A stretch of DNA of 22,089 nucleotides from Campylobacter sp. UBA1713 (GTDB taxonomy: Bacteria; Campylobacterota; Campylobacteria; Campylobacterales; Campylobacteraceae), in the NCBI GenBank assembly GCA_002317305.1, contig DCIZ01000058.1, forward strand, positions 13,795-35,883, read 5' to 3'. The notes under the pieces are model-generated. The model made no database searches and was not told where the DNA came from. It saw nothing but the letters and a program-made list of their open reading frames with translations. Shown piece after piece: positions 22,059 to 22,089 of this stretch. Position 1 is the stretch's first letter. Each line of letters begins with the position of its first letter. The position numbers and the translations under genes were made by a program.

Positions 22059-22089
22059 TAAGCCAAAATGTCATCTTTTAGCATGGTTT

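Overview
The window reads as a Campylobacter (Epsilonproteobacteria/Campylobacterota) chromosome, probably one of the species with higher G+C. Promoters are T-rich with TAGAAT/TAAAAT -10 boxes. Gene sets such as folD / periplasmic cytochrome / hemL and pheS-pheT-aroA are of Campylobacter type, and a small cytochrome c-553 and a short Hcp are present. The species cannot be fixed from the sequence alone. No tRNA, rRNA, CRISPR array, transposase or integrase was seen.

Layout: (1) 1-350 is a patchwork of intergenic repeats. (2) 389-2232 (+) holds an NhaC-like Na+/H+ antiporter, a RelE/HigB-type toxin and a short, probably decayed antitoxin. (3) 2390-3940 (+) is rho, carrying an extra Asn/Tyr-rich, prion-like N-terminus. 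(4) 4063-4218 is a hairpin-forming repeat between converging transcription units. (5) 4253-8263 (-) is an AT-rich accessory block: a ParA-like ATPase, a DUF262 protein, a DUF3696-type AAA ATPase, a PLD-like protein and a 38-residue protein with a consensus Shine-Dalgarno. It lies directly behind gapA. (6) gapA (-) and nadD (+) diverge at 9300-9362. (7) 10011-10142 is a second copy of the hairpin element. (8) folD (-) diverges from a periplasmic cytochrome c gene whose stop overlaps hemL. (9) A DsbC-like thioredoxin-fold protein, cytochrome c-553 with a strong terminator, and an AtpZ/AtpI-like membrane protein (-) follow. (10) 14595-20316 (+) is a compact unit, pheS-pheT-aroA-smpB-uppS. (11) hcp (+) has a CRP/FNR-type palindrome centred about -41.5 from its predicted start of transcription. 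(12) A third hairpin-element copy closes the window.

Most of the window is housekeeping: NAD and folate cofactors, glycolysis, haem precursor synthesis, Phe-tRNA charging, shikimate pathway, trans-translation and cell-wall lipid carrier. The accessory interest lies in four places. First is the ParA-DUF262-DUF3696-PLD cluster, which has the look of an anti-phage system. From memory, its first three genes resemble the three-gene Menshen (NsnABC) type; I could not check this. The PLD-like gene and small ORF look like additions. Second is the prion-like Rho N-terminus. Third is a family of intergenic elements with conserved flanks but differing, self-complementary stems. Fourth is the regulatory site at hcp.
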